From NCBI RefSeq assembly GCF_008710285.1, contig NZ_VYQF01000001.1:1187501-1251500 (forward strand): a stretch of 64,000 nucleotides of DNA, written 5' to 3'. Under the pieces are notes generated by a model, which did not search any database, had not been told where the DNA came from, and saw only the letters and a program-made list of their open reading frames with translations. Made by a program: the position numbers and the translations under genes. The stretch is from Ginsengibacter hankyongi. Its GTDB lineage: Bacteria; Bacteroidota; Bacteroidia; Chitinophagales; Chitinophagaceae. This document shows positions 1-9,843 of the stretch, piece by piece (position 1 is the first letter of the stretch; the number at the start of each line of letters is the position of its first letter).

Positions 1-124
1 AATTATTTTGAATAAATTTTATTAAATTCTATAGAATACAGCAATACAAAGGGTCTTACAGCATAATATTTTTTTTCGCCTGTTATTTTTTTAGTTAATA
101 ACAACAAGAAAATGAAACAAAATA

Positions 125-889
125 TTAAATTGTTGGATACTTTACTTCGACTAAAAAAAGCCCATGCGAGGGGGCAGAAAAATCTGTATTGTTATTATTA
201 TTCCTTTTTACTATTTCGGCAAATTCCTCAAGAGATATTTTTCCTGACGCTGTTTTAAGCATTGTGCCAACAAGACCTTTTACCATTCCGCGTAAAAAAC
301 GATTGGCAACTACGTTATAAATTAAGAAATTATTCTCCTGAACCCATTCGCTTTTATTAATGGTACAAATGAAATTATTTACCTGTGTATTTTTTTTTGC
401 GAAGGAAGTAAAATCTTTGGTCGTTAATATAATACTAGCAGCTTCCTGCAGTATTTGAAAATTAATTGTATACGGATAGAAATATGCGGTGTCTTTATAA
501 AAAGGATTTTTCTTGCGATAGATGTAATATTTGTATTCCCGGCTTACAGCATCAAAACGGCAATGTTGATCTTCTCTTACTTCAAAAATTTCCGTAATTA
601 CAATATCGCCAGGCAAAATAGAATTCAAAGAATACAACACCTGTTGTGTATATTTTTCTTTATTATACTGCTGATAAAACAAATCAGCCTGTGTATCAAA
701 ATGGAAAAAATTTTGTAATGCATGAACACCGGCATCTGTACGGGAAGCACCAGTGAGTTGAAAGGTCTGACCGAATTTAATGGCTAAAGCGCCCTCAACT
801 TCTGATTGTATAGTAATTGCATTATTCTGTACCTGGAAGCCCGAATACCTTGTGCCTTTATATGCAACCTCAATAAAATATCGTGGCAT
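125..889 (-). CDS. truA: tRNA pseudouridine synthase A
   Basis: TruA converts uridines 38-40 in the anticodon arm of many tRNAs to pseudouridine, in the cytoplasm. The 254-residue protein has the family's usual length. The catalytic motif S-R-T-D-A-G-V-H-A lies at residues 49-57, with the nucleophilic aspartate at D52. The N-terminal stretch with Y-K-G-T-x-Y-x-G-F-Q is typical of the first half of the pseudouridine synthase fold. The gene begins 13 bases after the stop of the upstream DUF4476 gene on the same strand, so the two are probably co-transcribed, although no functional link is obvious. The 124 bases between its stop and the window edge are AT-rich and show no gene. The family call is secure. 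Confidence 0.95.
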   Translation of the reverse strand: MPRYFIEVAYKGTRYSGFQVQNNAITIQSEVEGALAIKFGQTFQLTGASRTDAGVHALQNFFHFDTQADLFYQQYNKEKYTQQVLYSLNSILPGDIVITEIFEVREDQHCRFDAVSREYKYYIYRKKNPFYKDTAYFYPYTINFQILQEAASIILTTKDFTSFAKKNTQVNNFICTINKSEWVQENNFLIYNVVANRFLRGMVKGLVGTMLKTASGKISLEEFAEIVKRNNNNNTDFSAPSHGLFLVEVKYPTI

Positions 890-902
890 GTAAAGCGTTG
901 AA

Positions 903-2282
903 TTATTTATGAATCATTGCCTTAAACCTGTTAATATAATAACTGTCGGTTAGTTGAGATTGAAGTGTGAAGTATTGATCAGAATCAGACACAAAAGCGT
1001 ATGCTTCATCAAAGAACCTATATTTTCCTTCATTTGTTAGAAACAAAAAGGATAGATTTTTTATCTGCTCCGTACTAAAGCATTTGGAATGGAAGGCCTT
1101 TTTTGCAATGTTAATCATATTCTCGTCAGAGTTTTCCGAAGCCATCTTTTTACGCAGTTTTAAAAAATATGCATTATCTGCGAATGACTTGCAATCAGAA
1201 TTTGTTGTTGTTGATTTAACAACTTCCGGCAATACAACTATCTCATTCTTTTTTGTTTCAGCAGGCTTCGTATCTTCTTTAATTTTTGAACCCTGTTGAA
1301 TTAATTCAGGCTGCGTTGTTTCTTCTTTCTTTTGTTTTATTTCATCATTAGTGCTTGCAACGGCACTATCCTTATTTTCAAAGGTGCTTTTATTTTCTGA
1401 TACTAACGGTGGGACAGACGCAGTTGTATCCTTTATAATTTTAGCCTCTTGTTTAGAATTATTTGATGAAGCTGTGTCCGCTATTGGGACATTGTCTTTT
1501 ACTGAAGCAACACTTTTTAAAGTTGCATTATCATTACTTTGAGCGCTATCTTTATTTGTGGGCTCTAAATGTTTTTCAGTCTGACCAACATCATTATTAT
1601 TATTTGTTTGTTTCTCTGCAGGAATAAAAATTCTTATGGTATCATTTCCCATTTCGGTTGGGTCAATGTATACCATTTCCATTCCATCTTTATTTTTATT
1701 ACTGAACAGCTTTTTTGCAGGAGCTAGCAATAATGGCTTAGGCTGAACAATTGTAATAACAGAATCTGTTTTAGAAGCGGATACAACTTCTTTTACAGGT
1801 TCTTCGTTTACGGGTTCATTTTTTTGAAGGATGGATGAATCTTTCACAACATTTGCAAGCATCTTTGAAAAAGGATTGCTTTCAATATTTTTAGAAACAG
1901 TCTCAGGAGCATTTTCGCCTGCTCCCATTAGAACTGTAAAAGACTGCAGATTAAAAAGACCCCATCCTTTTTCACCAAAATTTTTTAAAAGAAAGCCCTC
2001 ATTATTATTGTTAATTGCAATTTGAAAATTCTCTTCAGGGAATTCTTTCTTAGGGAACCCGACACTGAACTTGTAATTCCCATCTGTTAATTTTGGAAGA
2101 ATTAAATATCCCGTTGACGATGAGCTCAGCACTTTATTATTCAGTTTAACATAAAAGGGCTGGCCGTTTTCTGTTTGCAAATAAATGAAATGAGGCTGCT
2201 GCGCCTGGGCAAAAAGTGCAGAACCTATAATAAAAAGAGAGACACCCAAACGTTTTAAAGTAGCAATAAACATATTCAGCAA
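903..2282 (-). CDS. secreted DUF4476-domain protein
   Basis: A predicted exported protein of unknown function. Residues 1-28 form a signal peptide ending in A-Q-A-Q. Residues 30-120 are a folded N-terminal region. About 120-360 is a low-complexity linker rich in K, E, S, T, N and D. The last ~95 residues match the DUF4476 pattern: a helical domain with a conserved cysteine pair (C-K-S-F-A-D-N near its start, and F-H-S-K-C-F later). DUF4476 proteins are common in Bacteroidota and have no assigned activity. Met4 is an equally good start (base 2273) and gives a tidier signal peptide. The gene is followed at 13 bases by truA and is divergent from the M1 aminopeptidase. Domain call is fairly sure; function unknown. 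Confidence 0.75.
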   Translation of the reverse strand: MLNMFIATLKRLGVSLFIIGSALFAQAQQPHFIYLQTENGQPFYVKLNNKVLSSSSTGYLILPKLTDGNYKFSVGFPKKEFPEENFQIAINNNNEGFLLKNFGEKGWGLFNLQSFTVLMGAGENAPETVSKNIESNPFSKMLANVVKDSSILQKNEPVNEEPVKEVVSASKTDSVITIVQPKPLLLAPAKKLFSNKNKDGMEMVYIDPTEMGNDTIRIFIPAEKQTNNNNDVGQTEKHLEPTNKDSAQSNDNATLKSVASVKDNVPIADTASSNNSKQEAKIIKDTTASVPPLVSENKSTFENKDSAVASTNDEIKQKKEETTQPELIQQGSKIKEDTKPAETKKNEIVVLPEVVKSTTTNSDCKSFADNAYFLKLRKKMASENSDENMINIAKKAFHSKCFSTEQIKNLSFLFLTNEGKYRFFDEAYAFVSDSDQYFTLQSQLTDSYYINRFKAMIHK

Positions 2283-2323
2283 ATCTATTTAATAAAACAA
2301 TAAATTTTGCCATCTATCCAAAT

Positions 2324-2357
2324 TTTGATTTCTTTTTACAATATCCGCTTACTTTTG
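2324..2357 (+). promoter_or_regulatory. predicted promoter of the M1 aminopeptidase gene
   Basis: TTTG at 2324-2327 is followed after 22 bases by TACTTTTG at 2350-2357, fitting the Bacteroidota pattern TTG...TAnnTTTG. The start codon at 2377 would leave a leader of roughly a dozen bases. Confidence 0.5.
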
Positions 2358-2376
2358 CCGCCATTAAAATTTTAAT

Positions 2377-4830
2377 ATGAAGAAATTTTTCATTGCACTT
2401 GTCTTAACTGGTTTTTTTGGGGTAGCTATGGCCCAGGATGATGAACAGCCACAGGATACTGCCTGGAAACATATATATAGGGCAACAGCTACCCGCATTA
2501 ATGACCTCGTTCATACAAAGCTTGATGTTAGCTTCGACTATGATAAAGCCTGGATGTATGGAAAAGAATGGGTGACCCTTCATCCTCATTTTTATGCCAC
2601 AGATTCTTTAACGTTAGACGCGAAAGGAATGGAAATAAAAGAAATTGCTTTGATGAAAGGCAATTCAAAAGTTCCCTTGAAATATTCTTACGACAGCTTG
2701 CAATTAAGAGTTACACTTGATAAGGTATACAAAAAAGGAGAAAATTATACTGTTTACATCAACTACGTTTCAAAGCCAAACGAACTGAAAGAACAAGGCA
2801 GCGCTGCTATTACAGATGCCAAAGGTTTGTATTTTATTAATCCAAAAGGTGAAGATAAAGACAAGCCCATCCAAATATGGACACAGGGCGAAACTGAATC
2901 TAACAGTGCGTGGTTTCCTACAATAGATAAGCCAAATCAAAAGACAACCGATGAAATTTATATGACTGTTCCTTCGAAATATGTAACGTTAAGCAACGGC
3001 GTTTTGAAGAGCCAAAAGAAAAATGCCGACGGCACAAGAACAGATTACTGGAAGATGGATCTTCCCCATGCTCCTTACTTATTTTTTATGGGCGTGGGTG
3101 ACTATGTAATTGTAAAAGATCATTACAAAAAAATGCCGGTTGATTACTATGTTGAAAAAGAATACGCTCCTTTTGCTAAAAAAATATTTGGCGAAACTCC
3201 TGCTATGATTGGCTTTTATGAAAAAATTACCGGGGTTCCCTATGCGTGGCCAAAGTATGACCAGATAGTGGGAAGAGACTATGTGAGCGGAGCAATGGAA
3301 AATACTACAGCCACATTACACCAGGAAAGCGCTTACCAAAACGGCAGGCAATTAGTAGATGGAAACATTTGGGAAGATGTTATTGCCCATGAACTTTTTC
3401 ACCAATGGTTTGGAGATTTGGTTACAACAGAAAGCTGGAGCAACATCACTTTAAATGAATCATTTGCTGATTATAGTGAAACACTTTGGGATACTTACCG
3501 CCATGGTAAAGATGCTGGTGATGAGCATATCGAAGAAAACCGGGAAGCCTATCTCCGCAATCCTGCCGATGAATCAAAACCTCTTGTAAGGTTTTATTAC
3601 AAAGACAAAGAAGATGTATTTGACCAGGTCAGCTATCCTAAAGGTGGTGCCATATTACACATGCTTCATATTTATGTTGGCGACAGTGCATTTTTCAAAT
3701 CATTAAATCTTTATTTAAATACCTATAAATTTAAAAGCGCCGAAGCTCAACAATTGAGGCTTGCTTTTGAAGAAGTAACCGGACAGGATCTAAACTGGTT
3801 CTGGAATGAATGGTATTATGGAAGCGGGCAACCGGATCTTACTATTAATTATGATTACAGCAATAAAACAGCCCGTGTTATTATCGAACAAACTCAAACG
3901 CCAGGAACAATTTTTAAACTTCCATTGGCAATTGATGTATATAACGGAGGAGCAAACAAAAAGAGATATAACGTTTGGGTAAATGATAAAATAGATACAT
4001 TCTATTTTCCGAGCGATACAAAACCATCCTTAATAAATGTAGATGCTGATAAAGTTCTGCTTGCAAAGAAAACCGATAATAAAACTGCTGATGAATTTGA
4101 ACAGCAGTATAAATATGCAGGCAGTTATATGGATCGTAAAGAAGCCCTCGAATATTTTGCTGATAAAAAATCAAGCAATCTTGCAATAGGTTTGAATGAT
4201 AAATATCATGGTTTAAGATTATTTACATTACAAAAGATTGACCAGGCAAAAGGTTATACAGTTCCTGCTGTTTTAAATGTGATAGAACAAATTGCTGATA
4301 AGGACCCGGATAAATTAGTACAGGCAAAAGCTCTTGATATTCTCGTAAAATTGAACGACAAAAAATATGAGGCATTGTTTACAAAATATGTAAATGATTC
4401 TTCTTATTCTGTTTCAGGTGCAGCGCTCGATGGACTTAGTAAACTTGAACCTGAGCAGGCATACACCCTTGCAAAAAAATATAGTACAGATGCAAGAGGA
4501 AAATTAGGAAGTGCGGTAACAAAAATTTTGATGGCCAATGCAACCGAAGATGATTTTAATACCATATTTGAAAATTATAAAAACTCTCCTTTATCGCAAT
4601 CCAAAATACAGGAAACAATTTCTTTTGGTAATTATCTTGCCAGTGTAAAGAATGCAGAGAATGTTAGAAAAGGCGTAGACGAAATTATGAGCGTAAGGAA
4701 CCAGGTACCTGAACAATACAGGCACTTTGTTGACCCGGGAATTAAACAAACTTTCAATAAAATAAGTGAAGCAAAACGCTCAGAAGGAAATACTCAATTA
4801 GCAGATTATATCGATGGGCTTTTGAAATAA
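2377..4830 (+). CDS. M1 family zinc metallopeptidase (aminopeptidase N type)
   Basis: A zinc aminopeptidase that removes N-terminal residues from peptides, probably in the periplasm, since the first 19 residues are a signal peptide ending in A-M-A-Q. The substrate-anchoring G-A-M-E-N motif is at residues 305-309. The zinc site is H338-E339-L-F-H342 followed by 18 residues and E361, the exact HExxH-x18-E spacing of family M1. A downstream tyrosine expected for catalysis lies in the G-G-A-I-L-H-M-L region. The C-terminal ~230 residues are helical, HEAT-like, as in other long M1 enzymes. The 817-residue length is normal for the family in Bacteroidota. The gene stands alone between its own promoter and a shared terminator. 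Peptide specificity cannot be read. Confidence 0.92.
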   Translation: MKKFFIALVLTGFFGVAMAQDDEQPQDTAWKHIYRATATRINDLVHTKLDVSFDYDKAWMYGKEWVTLHPHFYATDSLTLDAKGMEIKEIALMKGNSKVPLKYSYDSLQLRVTLDKVYKKGENYTVYINYVSKPNELKEQGSAAITDAKGLYFINPKGEDKDKPIQIWTQGETESNSAWFPTIDKPNQKTTDEIYMTVPSKYVTLSNGVLKSQKKNADGTRTDYWKMDLPHAPYLFFMGVGDYVIVKDHYKKMPVDYYVEKEYAPFAKKIFGETPAMIGFYEKITGVPYAWPKYDQIVGRDYVSGAMENTTATLHQESAYQNGRQLVDGNIWEDVIAHELFHQWFGDLVTTESWSNITLNESFADYSETLWDTYRHGKDAGDEHIEENREAYLRNPADESKPLVRFYYKDKEDVFDQVSYPKGGAILHMLHIYVGDSAFFKSLNLYLNTYKFKSAEAQQLRLAFEEVTGQDLNWFWNEWYYGSGQPDLTINYDYSNKTARVIIEQTQTPGTIFKLPLAIDVYNGGANKKRYNVWVNDKIDTFYFPSDTKPSLINVDADKVLLAKKTDNKTADEFEQQYKYAGSYMDRKEALEYFADKKSSNLAIGLNDKYHGLRLFTLQKIDQAKGYTVPAVLNVIEQIADKDPDKLVQAKALDILVKLNDKKYEALFTKYVNDSSYSVSGAALDGLSKLEPEQAYTLAKKYSTDARGKLGSAVTKILMANATEDDFNTIFENYKNSPLSQSKIQETISFGNYLASVKNAENVRKGVDEIMSVRNQVPEQYRHFVDPGIKQTFNKISEAKRSEGNTQLADYIDGLLK

Positions 4831-4850
4831 AAAACAATCTTAATTAAATA

Positions 4851-4884
4851 AAAAGGCGGGAAAATAAATCCTGCCTTTTTTTTA
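4851..4884. terminator. bidirectional intrinsic terminator
   Basis: Arms AAAAGGCGGGA (4851-4861) and TCCTGCCTTTT (4869-4879) pair with one G-U wobble over a 7-base loop, with A and T runs outside each arm. It lies between the convergent M1 peptidase and TPM genes and can serve both. Confidence 0.8.
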
Positions 4885-4904
4885 TTTTATATTTCAAAAC
4901 TTAA

Positions 4905-5699
4905 TTACCAACCCCCACTCGCTCCGCCGCCGCCGCCGCTTCCGCCGCCGAAGCCTCCAAATCCGCCGCCGCCTCCAAAACCTCCGCCACCAAAGCCTCC
5001 ACCACCTCTTCCGCTTCCGCCGCCGCCAAATCCTCCACCTAACAAATTACCCATGAGAAACCAGGGCAAACCACCGAGGCCTGTTGAACCCTTCCTGCTC
5101 ATATAAGAGCCACCGCCTCCACCGCCTCTGAAAAAAGATAACAAGACAACGAAAAGTATAACGAGAATAAAAATGGTTTTAAATGACGGGCCGCCTTTTT
5201 TACCAGATGGAGTTGCTTTATATTCTCCTGCAGCAGCCTGGATTACCGCATCTACAGCATTATCAAAACCCCGGTAATAATCATTGCTCTTAAAAGCAGG
5301 TATCATTTTATCATCAATAATTTCTTTTGCAGTAACGTCGGGAATTACCCCCTCCATACCATATCCCGTTTCAATCCTTGCTTTATGATCTTCTTTAGAA
5401 ACAAGTATTAGTACACCGTTATTTTTATCTTTTGTTCCAATACCCCAACCCCTTAAATATTGCAAAGCCACCTCTGCAATATCATTACCATTTAAATTTT
5501 GAACGGTTATAATAACTATTGCTGAGGAAGTACTATCGTTGTACGCATCCAGCTTTTGCTCTAATGCATCCCGCTGAAATGGCTCAAGCATACTGCCAAA
5601 ATCATTTACAGCTTTCGGCGGACTTGGCCTTGGCTCTATATTTTGAGCCATCCCAACATGAAAGCACAAAACAAAAAAAAGTACAATAATTTTTTTCAT
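4905..5699 (-). CDS. TPM-domain membrane protein with glycine-rich tail
   Basis: Exported protein with a signal peptide (residues 1-19, ending G-M-A-Q), a TPM domain (about 33-158, named after TLP18.3/Psb32/MOLO-1 and often linked to phosphatase-like or membrane-protein assembly roles), one transmembrane helix (about 172-190), and an extreme glycine-rich tail of about 60 residues with repeated G-G-G-F/S-G-G. This is the YgcG-type layout. The tail probably lies in the cytoplasm or at the membrane surface and is disordered. It is the last gene of a lemA-TPM-TPM run on the minus strand, 18 bases after the second TPM gene. Precise function is unknown; the domain call is firm. Confidence 0.85.
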   Translation of the reverse strand: MKKIIVLFFVLCFHVGMAQNIEPRPSPPKAVNDFGSMLEPFQRDALEQKLDAYNDSTSSAIVIITVQNLNGNDIAEVALQYLRGWGIGTKDKNNGVLILVSKEDHKARIETGYGMEGVIPDVTAKEIIDDKMIPAFKSNDYYRGFDNAVDAVIQAAAGEYKATPSGKKGGPSFKTIFILVILFVVLLSFFRGGGGGGSYMSRKGSTGLGGLPWFLMGNLLGGGFGGGGSGRGGGGFGGGGFGGGGGFGGFGGGSGGGGGASGGW

Positions 5700-5717
5700 G
5701 AATAATAATTGCGGGTA

Positions 5718-6173
5718 CTATTTACCAAAAATGATCTCGTCCGGCAGTTCATTTTTATCAGTATTGTTATCGTAAGGAAAATTATTTTTTAAAGCTTCTC
5801 CTATTTTTTGAACGCATTCTTTAATACCCAACGCGTAATTTTCTTTATTGAAAAAAACGAGAATATGACTCACCACATCTTTCCAGAATTGCTCGCCAAC
5901 GGCCTCGTGGATGCCACTATCAGCAAATATGGCTAACTGTTTATCCTTCAAAGCAACATAGAACAACACGCCATTTCTTAGCTTGGTATTTTCCATTTTA
6001 AGATTAGCAAAGATCTCCTTTGCCCTGTCAATGGGATCAATAAAGCGGCATTTATTTTCTATAAATACCCGCATCTCTCCACTCGTTTCCCTTTCAGCAT
6101 CACGAATAGACTGGACAATCAAATCATTTTCTTCTTTGGAAAAAAAAGGTTTCTTTTTAAAAAATGGGCGCAT
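5718..6173 (-). CDS. short TPM-domain protein, no export signal
   Basis: A 151-residue protein made almost entirely of a second TPM domain (about 14-140). It recognisably resembles the neighbouring TPM protein, for example L-R-N-G-V-L-F-Y-V-A-L-K-D matching the other protein's N-N-G-V-L-I-L-V-S-K-E-D. It has no signal peptide or transmembrane segment and begins with a basic stretch rich in K and F, so it is probably cytoplasmic. It lies 12 bases after lemA and 18 bases before the larger TPM gene, indicating one operon. The pairing of a soluble and a membrane TPM protein with LemA recurs in Bacteroidota; the joint role is not established. Confidence 0.8.
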   Translation of the reverse strand: MRPFFKKKPFFSKEENDLIVQSIRDAERETSGEMRVFIENKCRFIDPIDRAKEIFANLKMENTKLRNGVLFYVALKDKQLAIFADSGIHEAVGEQFWKDVVSHILVFFNKENYALGIKECVQKIGEALKNNFPYDNNTDKNELPDEIIFGK

Positions 6174-6185
6174 TTATTTCCCGAT

Positions 6186-6776
6186 TTATTTTATATCAAA
6201 ATTTATATCAGGATTTTTTTCACTTCCAACATCAGCTTTATAATAAGCTCTTACATGATAACCCAGGATGCCGGCAAATATATTATTAGGGAATAATCTT
6301 ACTTTAAGATTATAGCTATTTACAGCTGTGTTATAATCCCTGCGGGCTACATTTATGCGGTTTTCAGTTCCTTCAATCTGCGCCTGAAAGTCTTGAAATG
6401 CCTTTGTGGTTTTAAGATCCGGATAGGCTTCTGCAACGGCCATTAACCGGCTGAATGAACCCTGCAACTGAGCCTGCGCCTGTTGATATTGCTGTAAGCT
6501 TGTTGAGTCGTTTATATCGACGTGAACGGAAGTTGCCTTTGACCTTGCTTCTATAACGGCTGTTAACGTTGATTTTTCGAAATTGGCAGAGCCCTGGATA
6601 GTTTTTACAACACTGCTATATAAATCGGTCCGGCGTTGATAGTTTGTTTCAACATTACTCCAGGCAGTTTGAACATTCTGGTCGGCTGTTGCTAATCCTC
6701 GTTGCTGGTTGCATCCCCAAAAAAAGAGAATAACAATTATTGCAAGAATAACTAAGAGAACAGGACTACGTTTCAT
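6186..6776 (-). CDS. lemA: LemA family protein
   Basis: LemA proteins are membrane-anchored helical bundles of unclear function. The frame is open to 6827, but I choose the ATG at 6776 because it gives M-K-R-S-P followed directly by a hydrophobic segment (residues 5-21), and because a promoter-like element at 6797-6828 lies inside the longer version. The result is 196 residues, the usual family length. The family hallmark Q-N-V-Q-x-A-W-S-N-V-E-T-x-Y-Q-R-R-x-D-L follows the anchor. The cysteine ending the hydrophobic run (F-W-G-C-N) could alternatively be lipidated, though the lipobox is poor. It is the first gene of the lemA-TPM-TPM operon. Confidence 0.85.
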   Translation of the reverse strand: MKRSPVLLVILAIIVILFFWGCNQQRGLATADQNVQTAWSNVETNYQRRTDLYSSVVKTIQGSANFEKSTLTAVIEARSKATSVHVDINDSTSLQQYQQAQAQLQGSFSRLMAVAEAYPDLKTTKAFQDFQAQIEGTENRINVARRDYNTAVNSYNLKVRLFPNNIFAGILGYHVRAYYKADVGSEKNPDINFDIK

Positions 6777-6796
6777 TTTATAAAAATTTAATTTAT

Positions 6797-6828
6797 CAAA
6801 AGTATAGTTTCTCAAACCGAATACCAAA
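6797..6828 (-). promoter_or_regulatory. predicted promoter of the lemA-TPM operon
   Basis: On the minus strand TTTG (6828-6825) is followed after 20 bases by TACTTTTG (6804-6797), a good TTTG/TAnnTTTG pair. Transcription would start near 6790, just before the ATG at 6776. Confidence 0.5.
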
Positions 6829-6875
6829 GAGTCCTGAACTGCTAATTTGTCTATTTGTTATTTAATTAAAAATAA

Positions 6876-8072
6876 TTAAGACTGAATGGCTGCTATTCCG
6901 GGAAGTATCTTTCCTTCAAAATATTCCAACAGCGCACCGCCTCCGGTTGATACATAACTTACTTTATCTGCAAGCTTAAATTCATTTACGGCTGCAACAC
7001 TATCACCACCACCCACAAGGCTAAACGCACCGTTAGTAGTGGCTTCTGCAACGGCTTCTGCAATAATCTTTGTACCGTGCTGAAATTTTTCCATTTCAAA
7101 AACGCCCATTGGTCCGTTCCATAAAATCGTTTTGGAATGATGAATAACTTTCTGAAATGTTTCGCAAGCTATTTCGCCAATATCAAGGCCCATCCATCCA
7201 TCAGGAATATTATTGCTTAATGCACCGGACACACTCGCTGCAGCATCAAACTTATCAGCAATAATAGAATCAGCAGGCAAATGAATACAAACGCCTTTTT
7301 CTTCAGCCTTTTTTAATAATTCATTTGCTTTGTCTAACCTGTCATCTTCACAAAGAGAATTGCCTATTTTGCCCCCCATAGCCTTCATAAAAGTATAAGC
7401 CATTCCACCGCCAATTATTATATCTGTTGCTCTTTCCAATAAGTTTTCAATAATGAGAATTTTATCTGAAACCTTAGCACCACCTATAATTGCAAGGAAT
7501 GGCTTCTCAGATTTATGCATCACTTTTTCTGCACTTGCAACTTCTGCTTCCATGAGTAATCCAAACATTTTTTTATCGCCCGGGAAAAATTTTGCAATAA
7601 CCGCCGTTGAAGCGTGAGCCCTGTGTGCTGTACCAAAAGCATCGTTCACATATACATCGCCCAGCTTACTTAGTTTTTCTGCAAAAGCTTCATCACCTTT
7701 TTCTTCTTCTTTGTAAAAACGAAGATTTTCCAATAATAAAACTTCGCCCGGCTGCAGGGCCTTGGATTTTGCTAAAGCGTCGGCACCAATGCAATCATCT
7801 GCAAATAAAATTTTTGTATCACCCAAAAGTTCCTGCAAATGATGTACAAGATGTTTCAATGAATATTTGTCCGTAGGTCCATCTTTTGGCCTGCCCAAGT
7901 GCGACATTAAAATAACACTTCCACCATCATTAAGAATCTTTTTTATAGTTGGAACAGCAGCGCGCATTCGGTTGTCATCAGTAATGCGATAGTCTTTATC
8001 GAGTGGAACATTAAAGTCTACCCTTATTAAGGCCTTTTCATTTTTAAAATTATGTTCTGAAAATTTTGACAT
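6876..8072 (-). CDS. pgk: phosphoglycerate kinase
   Basis: Glycolytic enzyme that transfers the acyl phosphate of 1,3-bisphosphoglycerate to ADP, in the cytoplasm. The 398-residue length is typical. The N-terminal substrate-binding motif R-V-D-F-N-V-P-L is at about 17-24, the H-L-G-R-P motif at about 58-62, and the nucleotide-binding G-G-A-K-V-S-D-K and G-G-G-M-A-Y-T-F regions follow. The C-terminal G-G-G-D-S-V-A-A-V closes the ATP site. It is a single-gene unit, with a TAnnTTTG-like element at 8143-8150 upstream and a perfect 11-bp inverted repeat in its leader (8089-8115). No anomalies in the protein. Confidence 0.97.
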   Translation of the reverse strand: MSKFSEHNFKNEKALIRVDFNVPLDKDYRITDDNRMRAAVPTIKKILNDGGSVILMSHLGRPKDGPTDKYSLKHLVHHLQELLGDTKILFADDCIGADALAKSKALQPGEVLLLENLRFYKEEEKGDEAFAEKLSKLGDVYVNDAFGTAHRAHASTAVIAKFFPGDKKMFGLLMEAEVASAEKVMHKSEKPFLAIIGGAKVSDKILIIENLLERATDIIIGGGMAYTFMKAMGGKIGNSLCEDDRLDKANELLKKAEEKGVCIHLPADSIIADKFDAAASVSGALSNNIPDGWMGLDIGEIACETFQKVIHHSKTILWNGPMGVFEMEKFQHGTKIIAEAVAEATTNGAFSLVGGGDSVAAVNEFKLADKVSYVSTGGGALLEYFEGKILPGIAAIQS

Positions 8073-8088
8073 GCATATACTTTTTTAA

Positions 8089-8115
8089 AAATCTTATTAA
8101 TTGATAATAAGATTT
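8089..8115 (-). repeat. perfect inverted repeat in the pgk leader
   Basis: AAATCTTATTA (8089-8099) and TAATAAGATTT (8105-8115) are exact reverse complements around a 5-base loop. It lies 17-43 bases before the pgk start codon, downstream of the candidate promoter, so it would form an 11-bp hairpin in the mRNA leader. Confidence 0.7.
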
Positions 8116-8142
8116 ACTTGTAGAAAAATTATTTATGGATTT

Positions 8143-8150
8143 CAAAAGTA
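8143..8150 (-). promoter_or_regulatory. possible pgk -7 promoter element
   Basis: The minus strand reads TACTTTTG, matching TAnnTTTG. No convincing TTTG element is seen at the expected distance upstream, so the call is tentative. Confidence 0.3.
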
Positions 8151-8220
8151 TATAAAAACCTTGAGGATGAAATATCCAGAATTTCAACATAGTTAAAAGA
8201 ATTTTTGTTTAAAAAAAAGA

Positions 8221-8253
8221 TTTGTTCATATAGATGAAACCCTACTATATTTG
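8221..8253 (+). promoter_or_regulatory. predicted metY promoter
   Basis: TTTG at 8221-8224, 21 bases, then TATATTTG at 8246-8253. Transcription would start near 8260, giving an unusually long leader of about 160 bases before metY. Confidence 0.5.
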
Positions 8254-8414
8254 TGGGGTAAATAATGAAAGATTCTACTATCATATTTCTCCAACCTTAT
8301 GTACCCACAGGTATGATTATGTGCGGACGCTGTATGCCGTAAGGCATTCTATATTCAATATTATCCATTCGGGGCATTGCCTTATACATCTTAAAATCTA
8401 TTTTTCATTTATAA

Positions 8415-9722
<1,308 letters not shown>

Positions 9723-9762
9723 AAGAATGAGTTAATTAATTTTTTGAAGCTGGTAATTATTT

Positions 9763-9807
9763 TACAACATTTTCCTGTCGGCATATTTGCTGGCAGGCTA
9801 TGTTGTA
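9763..9807. repeat. long two-part hairpin between metY and metX
   Basis: Outer arms TACAACAT (9763-9770) and ATGTTGTA (9800-9807) are exact complements. Inner arms CCTGTCGGCA (9774-9783) and TGCTGGCAGG (9788-9797) pair with two G-U wobbles over a TATT loop. The stems are separated by a TTT/CT internal loop. It lies 41 bases after metY and overlaps the metX promoter candidate. It could be a terminator, an mRNA processing site or an operator; no T-run directly follows. Confidence 0.75.
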
Positions 9808-9813
9808 CATTTG
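9786..9813 (+). promoter_or_regulatory. predicted metX promoter
   Basis: TACATTTG at 9806-9813 matches TAnnTTTG, with TTTG at 9786-9789 and 16 bases between, slightly short. It overlaps the right half of the intergenic hairpin. Transcription would start near 9820. Confidence 0.4.
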
Positions 9814-9843
9814 CATTTTTTTAAAATATTTGAATACTTTATT

